A DNA stretch of 64,000 nucleotides from Piscinibacter sp. HJYY11 (GCF_016735515.1 NZ_JAERQZ010000001.1:4948746-5012745), one strand, 5' to 3'. Counted from the first letter of the stretch, positions 33,105 through 42,350 are shown. Notes: generated by a model not told the origin, from the sequence alone. Program-made: numbers and translations.

Positions 33105-34649
33105 TCAGGTGCGCGACGACGGCCCGTAGAACGGCTGCCGCGGCGGCTCGCCGTCGAGGTAGTGGGCGTAGAACTGCTTCACATGCGGGAACACCGCCTT
33201 CGACAGTTCACGCCGTTTCACCTCGTCGGGCGAGCGTGGGCGTGACAGCGCTTCGGCGATCTGGGCGAGCACCTGGTCGCGGTCGATGTACTTGAAGCGG
33301 CCCTGGCTGTAGATGGGGTCGCCGCCGACGTACACCGTGTCGACATGGCGCTGGTGGGCGCGCTGGATCAGGGCATCGAGCGGGGGGATGTCGTCGTCCT
33401 GGAAGGGGTACATCGCCGCGTCGAAGTCGATGGCCACCGCGTCGAACTGCATGCCCGGGTCGAGCCGGCCGATCTGGCCGCGGAAGGCGGTGGTCTTCGC
33501 GCCGTGTTCGCTGGCCATGCGCAGCACCTGCGGGCAGCTCGGCACGTCGTCGTCGTTCATGCCCGGCACGCGGTGCGCCCGCAGCGCGAGCTTCATCTCC
33601 TGCAGCATGTCGCGGTCTTCGTTGATGCCGGCTTCGTCGAGGCCCATGCCGATCGTCACGCCGCGCTTCTCGAAGTCGTTCACCGGCGCCACGCCGCTGC
33701 GCAGGCGGAAGTTGCTGCTGCAGTTGTGGCAAACGCAGGTCTTGCTGTGCGCGACGAGCTCCACGTCTTCCTCGGTCAGCCACACCGCATGGCCGAGCGT
33801 CATCCACGGCCCGAGCGCGCCGAGCTTGTGCAGGTGCTTGACGGCGGTGGTGCCGGTGCGGCGGCGGGCGTATTCCTTCTGGTAGACGGTCTCGAGCAGG
33901 TGCATGTGCATCGGCACGTCGTCGGCCTTGGCCTGCTCCACCAGCGTCATCAGGCCATCGTCGGTGATCCAGTGCAGGTTGGCGGGCGCGAGCTGGATGC
34001 GGGTGAGCGTCTGCCCCACGTTCTCGTCGCGCAGCATCTTGTAGAGCTTCATGTGGTCGCTGAAGCTCAGGGTGGCCTGCTTCAGGTGCTCGGCGAGCGG
34101 CACGCCCACCTCGCTCGGCAGGCTGGCGCAGAACTTCGCATCGTCTTCGTAGACGAGGCGGTTCTGCTCGCGCACGGCGTAGCAGTACGACGCGCGCATG
34201 CCGATGGCCTGGTAGGCCTTGAGCACTGCGCTCGATGCGCCGTGCACCTGCTCGAAGCTGCCGCGCATCCAGCCGTGGATGTGCTGCACGGTGGTGATGC
34301 CCGAGGCGATCATCTCGAAGGCGGAGTAGAGCGTGTCGAGGTAGATGTCGACATCGCGCGCCGACATGCGGCTGGCGAACCAGAGCTCCAGCGCGTAGTC
34401 GGGCGAGCCGAGCTGCAGCGGCGTGAGCCCCACGTGGTGGTGGCTGTTGACGAAACCCGGCAGCAGCATGTGCCGCGGGTACTGCGTGACGGGCGCATCG
34501 GGGAAGCGCTGGCGCATCTCGTCGAACGGGGCGACCGCGACCACCTTGCCGTGCTCGTGGACGAGGGCGCCGTCGCTGACGATGTTCGGGGTGTGGCGGT
34601 CTTGCACGCCGGTGACGATCCACTTGGCGCGAACCAGGGCTGCTGTCAT
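33105..34649 (-). CDS. Amidohydrolase family protein (cytosine-deaminase-like group)
   Basis: A 514-residue amidohydrolase of the deaminase branch. HxH metal ligands are in NSHHHVG, followed by MHLLETVYQ, GHAVWLTEED and GMGLDEAGINED, where the family usually has GTDG; the Asp is kept. Two CxxC-like cysteines (CVCHNC) near residue 310 are unusual. AAGGAG precedes the ATG. It is the last gene of an ABC importer operon (34728-37545), so it probably processes the imported compound. Confidence 0.85.
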   Translation of the reverse strand: MTAALVRAKWIVTGVQDRHTPNIVSDGALVHEHGKVVAVAPFDEMRQRFPDAPVTQYPRHMLLPGFVNSHHHVGLTPLQLGSPDYALELWFASRMSARDVDIYLDTLYSAFEMIASGITTVQHIHGWMRGSFEQVHGASSAVLKAYQAIGMRASYCYAVREQNRLVYEDDAKFCASLPSEVGVPLAEHLKQATLSFSDHMKLYKMLRDENVGQTLTRIQLAPANLHWITDDGLMTLVEQAKADDVPMHMHLLETVYQKEYARRRTGTTAVKHLHKLGALGPWMTLGHAVWLTEEDVELVAHSKTCVCHNCSSNFRLRSGVAPVNDFEKRGVTIGMGLDEAGINEDRDMLQEMKLALRAHRVPGMNDDDVPSCPQVLRMASEHGAKTTAFRGQIGRLDPGMQFDAVAIDFDAAMYPFQDDDIPPLDALIQRAHQRHVDTVYVGGDPIYSQGRFKYIDRDQVLAQIAEALSRPRSPDEVKRRELSKAVFPHVKQFYAHYLDGEPPRQPFYGPSSRT

Positions 34650-34727
34650 GTGGTTTCTCCTTGAATGGGTTGAGCTTGGCCACGCCGCGGTGCGGGCACC
34701 GAGCGGCGGGCGGTCTTCATGTCGAGC

Positions 34728-35537
34728 TCAGACCGCGGCTTCCTGCTCGAGGAAGGCGCGGTCCACTTCGTCGGCGAGCAGGTCGGCCAGGCGCTGCTGC
34801 AGCGCGATCACCTGCGGGTCGCGCATCGAGCGCGGCCGTGGCAGGTCGACCGGCACGATCTCCTTGATGCGGCCGGGCCTCGCGGTGAACACCACGATGC
34901 GGTCGGCCAGCGCCAGCGCCTCCTCGATGGAGTGGGTGACCAGCAGCACGCTCGCGCCGCTGGCCCGCCAGACTTCGAGCAGGTGGCCCTGCATCTTGGC
35001 GCGCGTCTGGATGTCGAGCGCCGCAAATGGCTCGTCCATCATCAGCACCTTGGGCCGCATGGCGAGGGCGCGGGCGAGCGCCGCACGTTGCCGCATGCCG
35101 CCCGAGAGCTCGTCGGGCCGCTTGTCGGCGGCGTCGGCCAGGCCCACCTTGAGCAGCAGCTCCTGCGCGATGCGCCGGCGCTTCTCGGGGAACACGCCCT
35201 GCAGCTTGAGGCCGAAGGTCACGTTGTCGGCGATCGTGAGCCACGGGTAGAGCGAGGCTTCCTGGAAGATCATGCCGCGGTCGGTACCCGGGCCGGTGAT
35301 GGGCAGGCTGTCGCACTCGAGCTCGCCGTCGGTGGCCGATTCGAGCCCGGCCACCATGTAGAGCAGGCTGCTCTTGCCGCAGCCCGAGGGGCCCAGCAGC
35401 ACGACGAATTCGCCCGGCGCCACGTCGAACGACAGGCCGTCGATCGCGGTGAGTGCTTTCGGCGTGTCGGGGTTCCAGACCTTGCGCACGTTGCGCAGGC
35501 TGATGAGGGGGCGCTTGTGGGTCATGGGGGTGGTCAT
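34728..35537 (-). CDS. ABC transporter ATP-binding protein
   Basis: A 269-residue ATPase of the SsuB/TauB group: Walker A GPSGCGKSS, signature LSGGMRQRAALARAL, Walker B LMMDEPFAALD and H-loop THSIEEAL. It follows the permease gene by 1 bp and belongs to the second complete ABC importer in the window. Confidence 0.93.
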   Translation of the reverse strand: MTTPMTHKRPLISLRNVRKVWNPDTPKALTAIDGLSFDVAPGEFVVLLGPSGCGKSSLLYMVAGLESATDGELECDSLPITGPGTDRGMIFQEASLYPWLTIADNVTFGLKLQGVFPEKRRRIAQELLLKVGLADAADKRPDELSGGMRQRAALARALAMRPKVLMMDEPFAALDIQTRAKMQGHLLEVWRASGASVLLVTHSIEEALALADRIVVFTARPGRIKEIVPVDLPRPRSMRDPQVIALQQRLADLLADEVDRAFLEQEAAV

Positions 35538-35538
35538 G

Positions 35539-36453
35539 TCATTTGCCTCCCACTGCTGAAGGGCCGACCCACCACAACACCCGCTGCTGCACCCACAGGA
35601 GGCCGCGGTCGAACGCGAAGCCCAAGAGGCCGATCAGCGTCATGGTGAAGAACACCAGGCTCGCGTTGAAGGTGTTGCGCGCCATCATCACGATCTGGCC
35701 GAGGCCCGAGCCCACGCCCACCGCTTCGGCGATCAGCACCACCATCCAGGCGGCAAACAGGTTCAGCCGCAGCGTCATGAAGAGTGACGGCAGGATGGTC
35801 GGCAGGATGACGTGTCGGAAGAGCTGGTGCTTGTTGGCTCCCATGATGCGGGCCACGTGCACATAGGCCGCCGGCACCGAGTCGATCTGCGAGAGCGTCG
35901 ACAGCACGATGATGAAGAACACCGAGATGAAGACGAGGAAGATCGCCGGCACGTTGCCGATGCCGAAGATGAAGATCGCCACAGGCAGCCAGGCCACCGG
36001 CGAGATCGGCGTGAGCAGCGTGATCGTGGGCAGCGTGAGCTTGCCGAAGATGGGGAAATAGCGGATCGCCACCCCCACGCCCACGGCGCCCACGAAGCCG
36101 ATCGCGAGACCGAGCACCACGCGCATCGAGGTCCAGGCCATCACGATCAGCACCGACAACAGGCCGCCGCCGTCTTCTTCCAGGCTGCGCGCGCCGGCCG
36201 GGTCGAAGAACTTGAACTGCTCGGGCAGGTCGGCCAGGAACATGTGCGGTGGCGGCAGCATCAGCGGGTCGGCCAGGCCTTGCCACCAGCAGAACTCCCA
36301 GATGGCGACGAAGGTGCCCACCGAGGCCAGCCACCACAGCACGCGCCGCAGGACGGCGAGTGCCTTCTGGCGGGTGGCCGAGGCGGGGCTCGGGGGGCGG
36401 GGGGCCGGCCGGTCCCCGGTGGAGTCGAGGCCGGTCATGGGCAGCGCAGACAT
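35539..36453 (-). CDS. ABC transporter permease
   Basis: A 304-residue inner-membrane permease with about six hydrophobic helices. The EAA-like loop reads YVHVARIMGANKHQLFRHVILPTILP. The N-terminal 30 residues are Pro/Ala-rich and cytoplasmic. Between the Tat-exported binding protein and the ATPase, it completes an import system for a small organic ligand of NMT1-type receptors. Confidence 0.92.
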   Translation of the reverse strand: MSALPMTGLDSTGDRPAPRPPSPASATRQKALAVLRRVLWWLASVGTFVAIWEFCWWQGLADPLMLPPPHMFLADLPEQFKFFDPAGARSLEEDGGGLLSVLIVMAWTSMRVVLGLAIGFVGAVGVGVAIRYFPIFGKLTLPTITLLTPISPVAWLPVAIFIFGIGNVPAIFLVFISVFFIIVLSTLSQIDSVPAAYVHVARIMGANKHQLFRHVILPTILPSLFMTLRLNLFAAWMVVLIAEAVGVGSGLGQIVMMARNTFNASLVFFTMTLIGLLGFAFDRGLLWVQQRVLWWVGPSAVGGK

Positions 36454-36480
36454 GAAGCGTTCCTTTGCATGCGCCGCCGG

Positions 36481-37545
36481 TCAGGCCGTGGTCTTGAGCT
36501 TGAGGCCGGCGTACAGGCTCTGGTTCTCGGCGATGACCTGGTCGAGCAGCGTCCAGTCGATGGCGGCGCGCGGCGCGAGCTTCTTCACGTAGCCCAGTTC
36601 CTTCATCGACTGTGCGCGGTCGAGGATGAACTGCGTGTTCTTGCGCTGGTCGATCATGATGGGCTGCTTGCTCGCGGCGAGCTTGGCGGCTTCCATCGAG
36701 GTCTTGTAGAAGGAGCCCACCGTGTCTCTCAGCGCGGCTTCGGGGTCGGCCTCGGCCTGGCTCTGCGCGACCATCATGGCCTTGATGACGGCCTTCACCG
36801 CCTTCGGGTTCTTCTCGATCAGCGGCGTGCGCACGGCAAGCACGCAGTCGGAGTAGTGCTTGCCGTAGATGTCGCTGCCGTCGCTGAGGATGGTCGAGCC
36901 CTTGCGCGCGGTGAGGCACTGCGTGGCGTAGGGCTCGATGTGGCAGATGGCGTCGACCGCGCCGGCGTTGTAGGCCTGCGCCATCTCGGGCGAGGTGTTG
37001 AAGTAGCGAACCTTCACGTCCTTGAACGAGAGGCCGGCCTTCTTGAGGTAGTCGTAGGGCAGCACTTCGAGCGTGTCGGCCTGGAAGGTGCCAAGCGACT
37101 TGCCCTTCAGGTCGGCCGCGCTCTTGATGCCTTCGCGTGCGACGAGGATGCAACCGTCGACGCCCGCGCCGGCCACGATCTTCACCGGTGCACCGGCGTC
37201 GTACAGCGTGAGGAAGTTCGAATACGGGATCACCGACATGTCGACCTGGCCCGCGCCGAAGAGCGTGGCGATGTCGGCATTGGTGGGCGTGATCACGAAG
37301 TCGAGCGTGACGCCGTCGGCCTTGGAGAGCTCGCGCTTCTTGGCGAGGAAGAAGGCCAGGTTGCACAGGCCCGAGCCGTGGGTGGCCTTGATGACGGTCT
37401 GCGCCTGTGCGCTGGCGAGTCCCGGCATCAGGGTGCTGGCCAGGCCGGCCGGCAACGCGATGCTCGCGCCGGCGATGCTGCTGCTCTTGAGGAAGCTGCG
37501 ACGGGAGGTGAGGGAAGAAGAGGGGCTGCTGACACGCTCAAACAT
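36481..37545 (-). CDS. NMT1-like ABC binding protein with Tat signal
   Basis: A 354-residue binding protein. The N-terminus carries a twin-arginine motif (SRRSFLKSS) before a hydrophobic stretch and ASAQA cleavage site, so it is probably folded before export, unlike the two Sec-type NMT1 proteins near 20-23 kb. Ligand-domain motifs include KATHGSGLCNLAFFLAKK and DLKGKSLGTF. GGAGATCACC precedes the ATG. It is the first gene of the operon running to the amidohydrolase at 33105. Confidence 0.9.
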   Translation of the reverse strand: MFERVSSPSSSLTSRRSFLKSSSIAGASIALPAGLASTLMPGLASAQAQTVIKATHGSGLCNLAFFLAKKRELSKADGVTLDFVITPTNADIATLFGAGQVDMSVIPYSNFLTLYDAGAPVKIVAGAGVDGCILVAREGIKSAADLKGKSLGTFQADTLEVLPYDYLKKAGLSFKDVKVRYFNTSPEMAQAYNAGAVDAICHIEPYATQCLTARKGSTILSDGSDIYGKHYSDCVLAVRTPLIEKNPKAVKAVIKAMMVAQSQAEADPEAALRDTVGSFYKTSMEAAKLAASKQPIMIDQRKNTQFILDRAQSMKELGYVKKLAPRAAIDWTLLDQVIAENQSLYAGLKLKTTA

Positions 37546-37563
37546 GGTGATCTCCGTTGAAAA

Positions 37564-37582
37564 GCACCTGTGTGCCAGGTGC
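37564..37582. promoter_or_regulatory. Inverted repeat just upstream of Tat-type binding-protein gene
   Basis: GCACCTG (37564-37570), 5 bp, CAGGTGC (37576-37582), ending 18 bp before the start codon on the transcribed side. A second palindrome, TGCAATTTGCA, is at 37704-37714. Both are candidate operators for the importer operon; no regulator is assigned. Confidence 0.45.
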
Positions 37583-37750
37583 ACGTTGCTGATGACAATC
37601 AACGGTGGGTCACGGTCGCCGGGGCTGCCGGCGTCGTGGTTCCACACGTTTCGCTCGGCACGCCAACCAGAGGGCCCTTGCAGCCCTGCGCTGGTCGTTG
37701 ACGTGCAATTTGCATACCAAACTTCGCTCCCCAAAGCTGTGCGGCGCAGG

Positions 37751-39139
37751 TCACCGCAGGCGCTCCACGAGGGCGGCCATCTGCAGCACGCGCGCGTCTT
37801 CGAAGCGCGGCCCGACGACCTGAAGGCCGACCGGCAGGCCGCGCACGAGACCGGCGGGCACCGAGCTCGCGGGCACGCCGCAGTAGTTGAAGAGCGGGGT
37901 GAAGGCGGCGTGGCCTCGCGGGCCGGCGGGTGCACGGCCGATGACCGGCGGGCCGATCTGGCCGAGCGGCCAGGCGGTCACCGGGGCGGTGGGGCAGAGC
38001 AGGAGGTCGTAGGCGTCAAAGAAGCGCGAGAGGCTGGCGACGATGCGTTCGCGCAGGCGCAGCACGCGGGCCACTTCGTCGGGCGTGATCGATGCACCGG
38101 CATCGATCTGCGCGGCGAGGTCGGGGTCGATGTCGTGGCGGCGCGTTGTCAGTGCATCGCCGTAGAGCGTGTGCAGGCCGGCGTGCTGCAAGGCGGCGAG
38201 CGGGTATTCGCGGATGCCGTCTGGCCACGGCGGATCAGCCTCGGCCACCGACCAGCCGGCTTCGCGCAAGGCGTGCACCCGGGCGGTGAGCGCGGCCAGC
38301 ACGTCGGCGTCGATGGCATAGCCGACACCAAGCTGCGGGCTCCAGGCGATCCGCAGCTCGCGTGGCGGTTCGATGGCGGTGGCCGCATGCGCATGGAGCG
38401 CGACGCCCAACGACGGGGCGCTCGGGTCGCCGTTGTCGAAGCCCGAGAGGTGATCGAGCAGCCACGCGCAATCACCCGCGTTGCGCGCGGCGAGGCCGAT
38501 CACCGACACGCCGTAGTTCGGCTCGGCGAAGCCCCAGGGGTGCGGGATCACGCCCTGCGAGGGCTTGTGCCCGACCAGGCCACAGTGCGCCGCGGGCCGG
38601 CGGATGGAGCCGCCGGCATCGGTGCCGAGGGCCAGCAGGCCGAGGCCCGCCGCGAGCGCCGACACCGCACCGCCCGACGAGCCGCCGGGCGTGAGCGTGT
38701 TGTCGATCGGGTGGCGGGTGGGGCCGTAGACGAGGTTCTCGGTCACGCCCTTGCAGGCGAACTCGGAGCAGTTGGTGATGCCGAGCACGACGGCGCCCAG
38801 CTCGCGCAAACGGCTGACCACCCACGCATCGCGTGGTGCGACGAAGTCGGCGAAGAGGCGCGAGCCCTGCGTGACGTTGCGGCCTTCGACCCAGAGGTTG
38901 TCCTTGATGGTGACCGGCACGCCGGCCATGGGCAGCGACTCGCCCGCTGCCAGTCGGCGGTCGACGAGGCGTGCTTCGGCCATCACCGCCTCGGCGTCGA
39001 ACTGAACGATGGCATTGAGCGCGGGGTTGAGTTGCACCACACGCTCGATGAAATGGCGCGCCACCTCGACGGTGCTCAGCTCGCGCGCCGCCACGCGCTG
39101 GGCGCATTCGCGGGCGGTCCAGGTGTGCGGTGCATTCAT
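37751..39139 (-). CDS. Amidase (amidase signature family)
   Basis: A 462-residue amidase-signature enzyme with the Ser-cisSer-Lys triad in place: Lys in VTIKDNLWVEG, and the serines in GGSSGGAVSALAAGL and GTDAGGSIRRPA. These enzymes hydrolyse amides or allophanate-like ureides. The ATG overlaps the racemase-homologue stop (ATGA). Last in the three-gene operon starting at 41402, it may release ammonia from an opened ring product. Confidence 0.9.
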   Translation of the reverse strand: MNAPHTWTARECAQRVAARELSTVEVARHFIERVVQLNPALNAIVQFDAEAVMAEARLVDRRLAAGESLPMAGVPVTIKDNLWVEGRNVTQGSRLFADFVAPRDAWVVSRLRELGAVVLGITNCSEFACKGVTENLVYGPTRHPIDNTLTPGGSSGGAVSALAAGLGLLALGTDAGGSIRRPAAHCGLVGHKPSQGVIPHPWGFAEPNYGVSVIGLAARNAGDCAWLLDHLSGFDNGDPSAPSLGVALHAHAATAIEPPRELRIAWSPQLGVGYAIDADVLAALTARVHALREAGWSVAEADPPWPDGIREYPLAALQHAGLHTLYGDALTTRRHDIDPDLAAQIDAGASITPDEVARVLRLRERIVASLSRFFDAYDLLLCPTAPVTAWPLGQIGPPVIGRAPAGPRGHAAFTPLFNYCGVPASSVPAGLVRGLPVGLQVVGPRFEDARVLQMAALVERLR

Positions 39140-39882
39140 GGCCGTTGTGCGAACAGGTTCGCCAGTTCGGGCGACACACCGCGTACCTCGCGCCCACCGG
39201 TGCCCGACACGCTGCCGCTGCGGGCCTTCGGAAACTTGAGGCTCACGTGTGCTTCGGCGAGCGCCACCGCGCAGGCCACGCCATCGAGCAGGGGCACGTC
39301 GACTTCGGGCTGCAGGTCGGCGGCCATCGCGGCCATGGCGGCGCCTGCGAGCAGCACCGCCTCGGCGCCCTCGTGTTGCACCAGCTGCCGTGCCGCGGTG
39401 AGCACTGCATCGCGCACCGCCTGCGGCTCGCTGAAGGTCTGTTGCGGCGTGAGGTCCAGCGTGGCGATGCCGGCCAGGCGTGAGGCGAGCCCGTAGCCCT
39501 CGGCGATCTCGCGATAGAGCGGCCCCATGCGACGGCCATAGGTGATGAGGCCGATGCGGGTCGCCACGCTGCAGCCCGCGAGCAGGCCGGCCTCGGTCAT
39601 GCCGGTCACCGGCACCTTCAGCAGCTCACGGCAGGCCCACAGGCCGGTGTCGAGCGAGACGGCCAGCACCACGGCGTCGCAGTCGTGCGCATGCTCGGCG
39701 GCGAGTTGCAGCACGCTGTGCTGCGCGAGGGCGTTCTCGGCGCGCGAGCCGATCACCACCGGGCCGAAGCGGCCTGTCACCGCCTTCAGCTCGGTGCCGG
39801 GCCGGGCGACGGCGCGTGCGGCCACCAGCACCGCATCGGTCACGGCCTGCGTGGTGTTCGGGTTGAGGAGCAGTAGCTTCAT
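39136..39882 (-). CDS. Asp/Glu-hydantoin racemase homologue lacking catalytic cysteines
   Basis: A 248-residue member of the Asp/Glu/hydantoin racemase superfamily (MKLLLLNPNTT start, GMTEAGLLAGCS, YGRRMGPLYREIAEGYGL). True racemases use two cysteines, one in a CFxDPGL-like loop and one in LGCAGM. Here the loops read AVSLDTGL (V75) and LAGAAM (G180), so both are absent. Either it catalyses something not needing them or it is a binding or regulatory homologue. It is coupled by ATGA overlaps to the deaminase-like gene before it and the amidase after it. Confidence 0.88.
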   Translation of the reverse strand: MKLLLLNPNTTQAVTDAVLVAARAVARPGTELKAVTGRFGPVVIGSRAENALAQHSVLQLAAEHAHDCDAVVLAVSLDTGLWACRELLKVPVTGMTEAGLLAGCSVATRIGLITYGRRMGPLYREIAEGYGLASRLAGIATLDLTPQQTFSEPQAVRDAVLTAARQLVQHEGAEAVLLAGAAMAAMAADLQPEVDVPLLDGVACAVALAEAHVSLKFPKARSGSVSGTGGREVRGVSPELANLFAQRP

Positions 39883-41402
39883 GCGGGGTTGAACGGTGCG
39901 AGCCGTGCTGCGAAGGTGTCGCCGGCCACCGGCAACGTGAGCGAGCGGCGGTAGATGGCCTCCATCGCCGCCAGCACCGGCGCGGTCGAGGCCTCGGCCT
40001 CGCGGTAACGATCGGCCAGGCCGTGGAACTCGTGCTCGATCTCGGCCAGCAGCGCTGCTTCGTCAATGCGCGTGAGGCGCTGTCCGCGCATCGCCACCTC
40101 GCCGTCGACCATCACGAAGTCGACCCCTGCGCCGCGCTCCGCATACGCGAGCTGGCGCAACGGATCGTTGAGCGGCGTGAAGCTCACGCTGTCGAGCCGG
40201 TAGCCGACCAGGTCGGCACGCGCGCCGACCCGCAGGCTGCCGAGCGAGTCCCCAAACCCAAGCGCACGCCCACCGGCCAGCGTGCCGGCGTGCCAGGCTT
40301 CGCGGGCGCTCAGCCAGCGCGAGGGCTCGTCGCCACGCAGCTTGGAGAGGCCAGCCGCGCTGCCCACCGTCTGCAGCATGTTGGTGGTGACGGTGGAGCA
40401 GGAGCCATCGGAGCCGAGGCTCACGTTGACGCCCGCGTCGAGCAGCTCGCGCACCGGCTGCACGCCCGAGCCCAGCAGCAGGTTGCTCCACGGGTTGTGC
40501 TGCGCGGTGGCGCCGCTCTCGGACAGCGCGGCGATCTCGCGCGGGTTGAGCCACACCGCGTGGATGAGGCTCGTCGCGGGCTTGAGGAAGCCGATGCGCT
40601 GCAGGTGCTCGACGAGCGTGCAGCCGTGGAAGAGCTGGCCGGTCACCACCTGCAGGCGGGTCTCCTGCACGTGGGTGATGACCGGCAGCGCCAGCTCGTC
40701 GGCCAACGCGCGCAGCCGTTTGAGGTAGTCGTCGGTGCAACGCTGAGGGGCCGAGGCCGAGACCAGCACCCCCACGCGCTGCTGATGCGGGTGACGCACG
40801 GCAGCCAGCTCGCGAACGAGTGCGACTTGCGCATCGGTGCTCGGCCGCGGTGTGGCGCGCAGCTCGGCCAGCAGCGCGGCCGGCACCAGCTCGTCGACGA
40901 AGGGGAAGTTGTCGACGATGGGCGTGTCCATCATCGCGAAGCCCACCAGCGCACGGATGCCGGCGTCGTCATACGCCTGCAGCGCGGCGTCGATCTGGTC
41001 GCGGGCGATGGCGGGGCCGAGCGCCAGGTCGTCGACCAGGGTGGTGCAACCGGTGCGCAGGCTTTCGATGGCGCCGATCATCGTGCGCAGGTACACCTGC
41101 CGCGGCGTCAGCTTCACCGGGATGCGCGTGCGCACCAGGTGCATCCACAGCTCCAGCGGCAGGTTCTCGGTGCGGCCGCGCTGGAAGTGCTCGTGCGAAT
41201 GCTGGTGGCCGTTGACGAGGCCGGGCGCGAGCAGGCGCCGGGGCAGCTCGATCAGCTCGTCGGCGTGCTCGATGCGGCCGGCAGGCTCGATGGCCAGGAT
41301 TCGCCCCTCCGCGACCAGCACGTCGCGCGGCTGGCGGTCAAAGCTCAGCTCATCGCCGACGAGCGCCAGCGCGCCACGCAGGAGGGTCCGGCGCGGTGTC
41401 AT
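39879..41402 (-). CDS. Amidohydrolase (ATZ/TRZ deaminase-like)
   Basis: A 507-residue metal-dependent hydrolase of the chlorohydrolase/deaminase group: NGHQHSHEHF (HxH), THVQET, HAVWLNP and GSDGSCSTVTTN supply the ligands and catalytic Asp. The ATG at 41402 is chosen; a longer frame reaches 41501 but would run into the operator array. First gene of the operon with the racemase homologue and amidase. The array about 70 bp upstream implies GntR control. Confidence 0.85.
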   Translation of the reverse strand: MTPRRTLLRGALALVGDELSFDRQPRDVLVAEGRILAIEPAGRIEHADELIELPRRLLAPGLVNGHQHSHEHFQRGRTENLPLELWMHLVRTRIPVKLTPRQVYLRTMIGAIESLRTGCTTLVDDLALGPAIARDQIDAALQAYDDAGIRALVGFAMMDTPIVDNFPFVDELVPAALLAELRATPRPSTDAQVALVRELAAVRHPHQQRVGVLVSASAPQRCTDDYLKRLRALADELALPVITHVQETRLQVVTGQLFHGCTLVEHLQRIGFLKPATSLIHAVWLNPREIAALSESGATAQHNPWSNLLLGSGVQPVRELLDAGVNVSLGSDGSCSTVTTNMLQTVGSAAGLSKLRGDEPSRWLSAREAWHAGTLAGGRALGFGDSLGSLRVGARADLVGYRLDSVSFTPLNDPLRQLAYAERGAGVDFVMVDGEVAMRGQRLTRIDEAALLAEIEHEFHGLADRYREAEASTAPVLAAMEAIYRRSLTLPVAGDTFAARLAPFNPA

Positions 41403-41470
41403 GAACAGGTGTCTCGGCCAAGCATGACCCCGCCAGACACAAGAAACGTGCCACCACTTCAGGCCCGTTA

Positions 41471-41522
41471 TGTCGGCACGAAGAGTGCATATTGTCGACA
41501 ATCTGAATTAATGATGCCGACA
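41471..41522. promoter_or_regulatory. Symmetric three-site GntR operator array
   Basis: TGTCGGCA (41471-41478), 12 bp, ATTGTCGACAAT (41491-41502, perfect palindrome), 12 bp, TGCCGACA (41515-41522). The outer sites are exact reverse complements of each other and the three centres are exactly 22 bp apart. The TTGTCGACAA core fits FCD-type GntR sites. The array lies upstream of the amidohydrolase operon and beside the GntR gene. Confidence 0.75.
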
Positions 41523-41592
41523 AACAGTGCGCAACGACCCAGTCCGGTGCAGACCGGTGCACCTTGATCCGACCTGGCCGGCCGCGCCCGGC

Positions 41593-42330
41593 TCAGCGTG
41601 GCATGAGCGCAGCGGCCAAGTCGACGGCCTCGTCGCGCGGCACGCGAAGGTCGAGCGAGGCCTCGATGTGGGCCAGGTGCTCCAGCATCAGCTCGGCGGC
41701 CCGGTCGGCGCGCCGGCGGGCGATGGCATTGAGCAGCAGCTCGTGCTCGTCTTCACGGCAGGCGGTGGCGTGCGGCGCGTCGTAGAGAAAGATCGCCAGG
41801 CAGGTGAGCGAGGCCAGCGCCCGCATGCTGCGCTCGAGCATGCGGTTGCCGGCGTATTCGGCCAGGCGGATGTGGAACTCGCCCGACAGGCGCACCATGG
41901 TCGGCCGGTCCTGCCGCGTGCGCGCCTGCTGCTCCTCGAGAACGAGGGCACGCAACCTCTCCACCGCGGCGTCGTCGCGCTGGGCGATGAAGCGGCGCAC
42001 CAGCGCCGGCTCGATCAGGCGACGCGCCTCGAAGACCTCGCGCGTTTCTTCCGGCGTGGGCGAGGCGATGAACGCCCCCCGGTTCGGGATGGTCGTGACC
42101 ACGCCCTCGTCGGCCAGGCGCGCCAACACGTCGCGCACCTGCGCGCGGCTGGTGTCGAAGAGTTCGGCCAGCCGGTCTTCCACGAGCTTGGTGCCCGGCG
42201 GCAGGCGGTGCTCGAGCACCGCCTGGAGGATGCGGTCGTAGATGGCGCCACGCACGACGGCGCCGCTCGGCAATGGCGGGGTCGTAGCAGGGGCGGCAAC
42301 GCTCTTGCGAGCGGCTTTGTGTGCAGGCAT
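41593..42330 (-). CDS. GntR family regulator (FCD/FadR subfamily)
   Basis: A 245-residue regulator with an N-terminal winged helix-turn-helix (YDRILQAVLEHRLPPGTKLVEDRLAELFDTSRAQVRDVLARLADEGVV) and a C-terminal all-helical FCD ligand domain with histidines that can hold a metal. The ATG at 42330 is preferred to much longer frames that run antisense through the next gene. A near-palindromic site (TTTTGTCGACGAAA) lies 7 bp upstream, suggesting autorepression. Likely also controls the flanking amidohydrolase operon and the divergent decarboxylase/dihydropyrimidinase pair. Confidence 0.92.
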   Translation of the reverse strand: MPAHKAARKSVAAPATTPPLPSGAVVRGAIYDRILQAVLEHRLPPGTKLVEDRLAELFDTSRAQVRDVLARLADEGVVTTIPNRGAFIASPTPEETREVFEARRLIEPALVRRFIAQRDDAAVERLRALVLEEQQARTRQDRPTMVRLSGEFHIRLAEYAGNRMLERSMRALASLTCLAIFLYDAPHATACREDEHELLLNAIARRRADRAAELMLEHLAHIEASLDLRVPRDEAVDLAAALMPR

Positions 42331-42336
42331 GCTCGA

Positions 42337-42350
42337 TTTTGTCGACGAAA
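42337..42350. promoter_or_regulatory. GntR operator-like site before its own gene
   Basis: TTTTGTCGACGAAA, sharing the TTGTCGAC core with the palindrome at 41491. It sits between the divergent GntR and AMDase-like genes and could control both. Confidence 0.6.

Noticed and set aside
37073..39496. 807-codon plus-strand ORF
   Set aside because: Antisense to the binding-protein and amidase genes; a by-product of GC-rich codon bias. Composition is Arg/Ala/Gly/His repeats with no domain.
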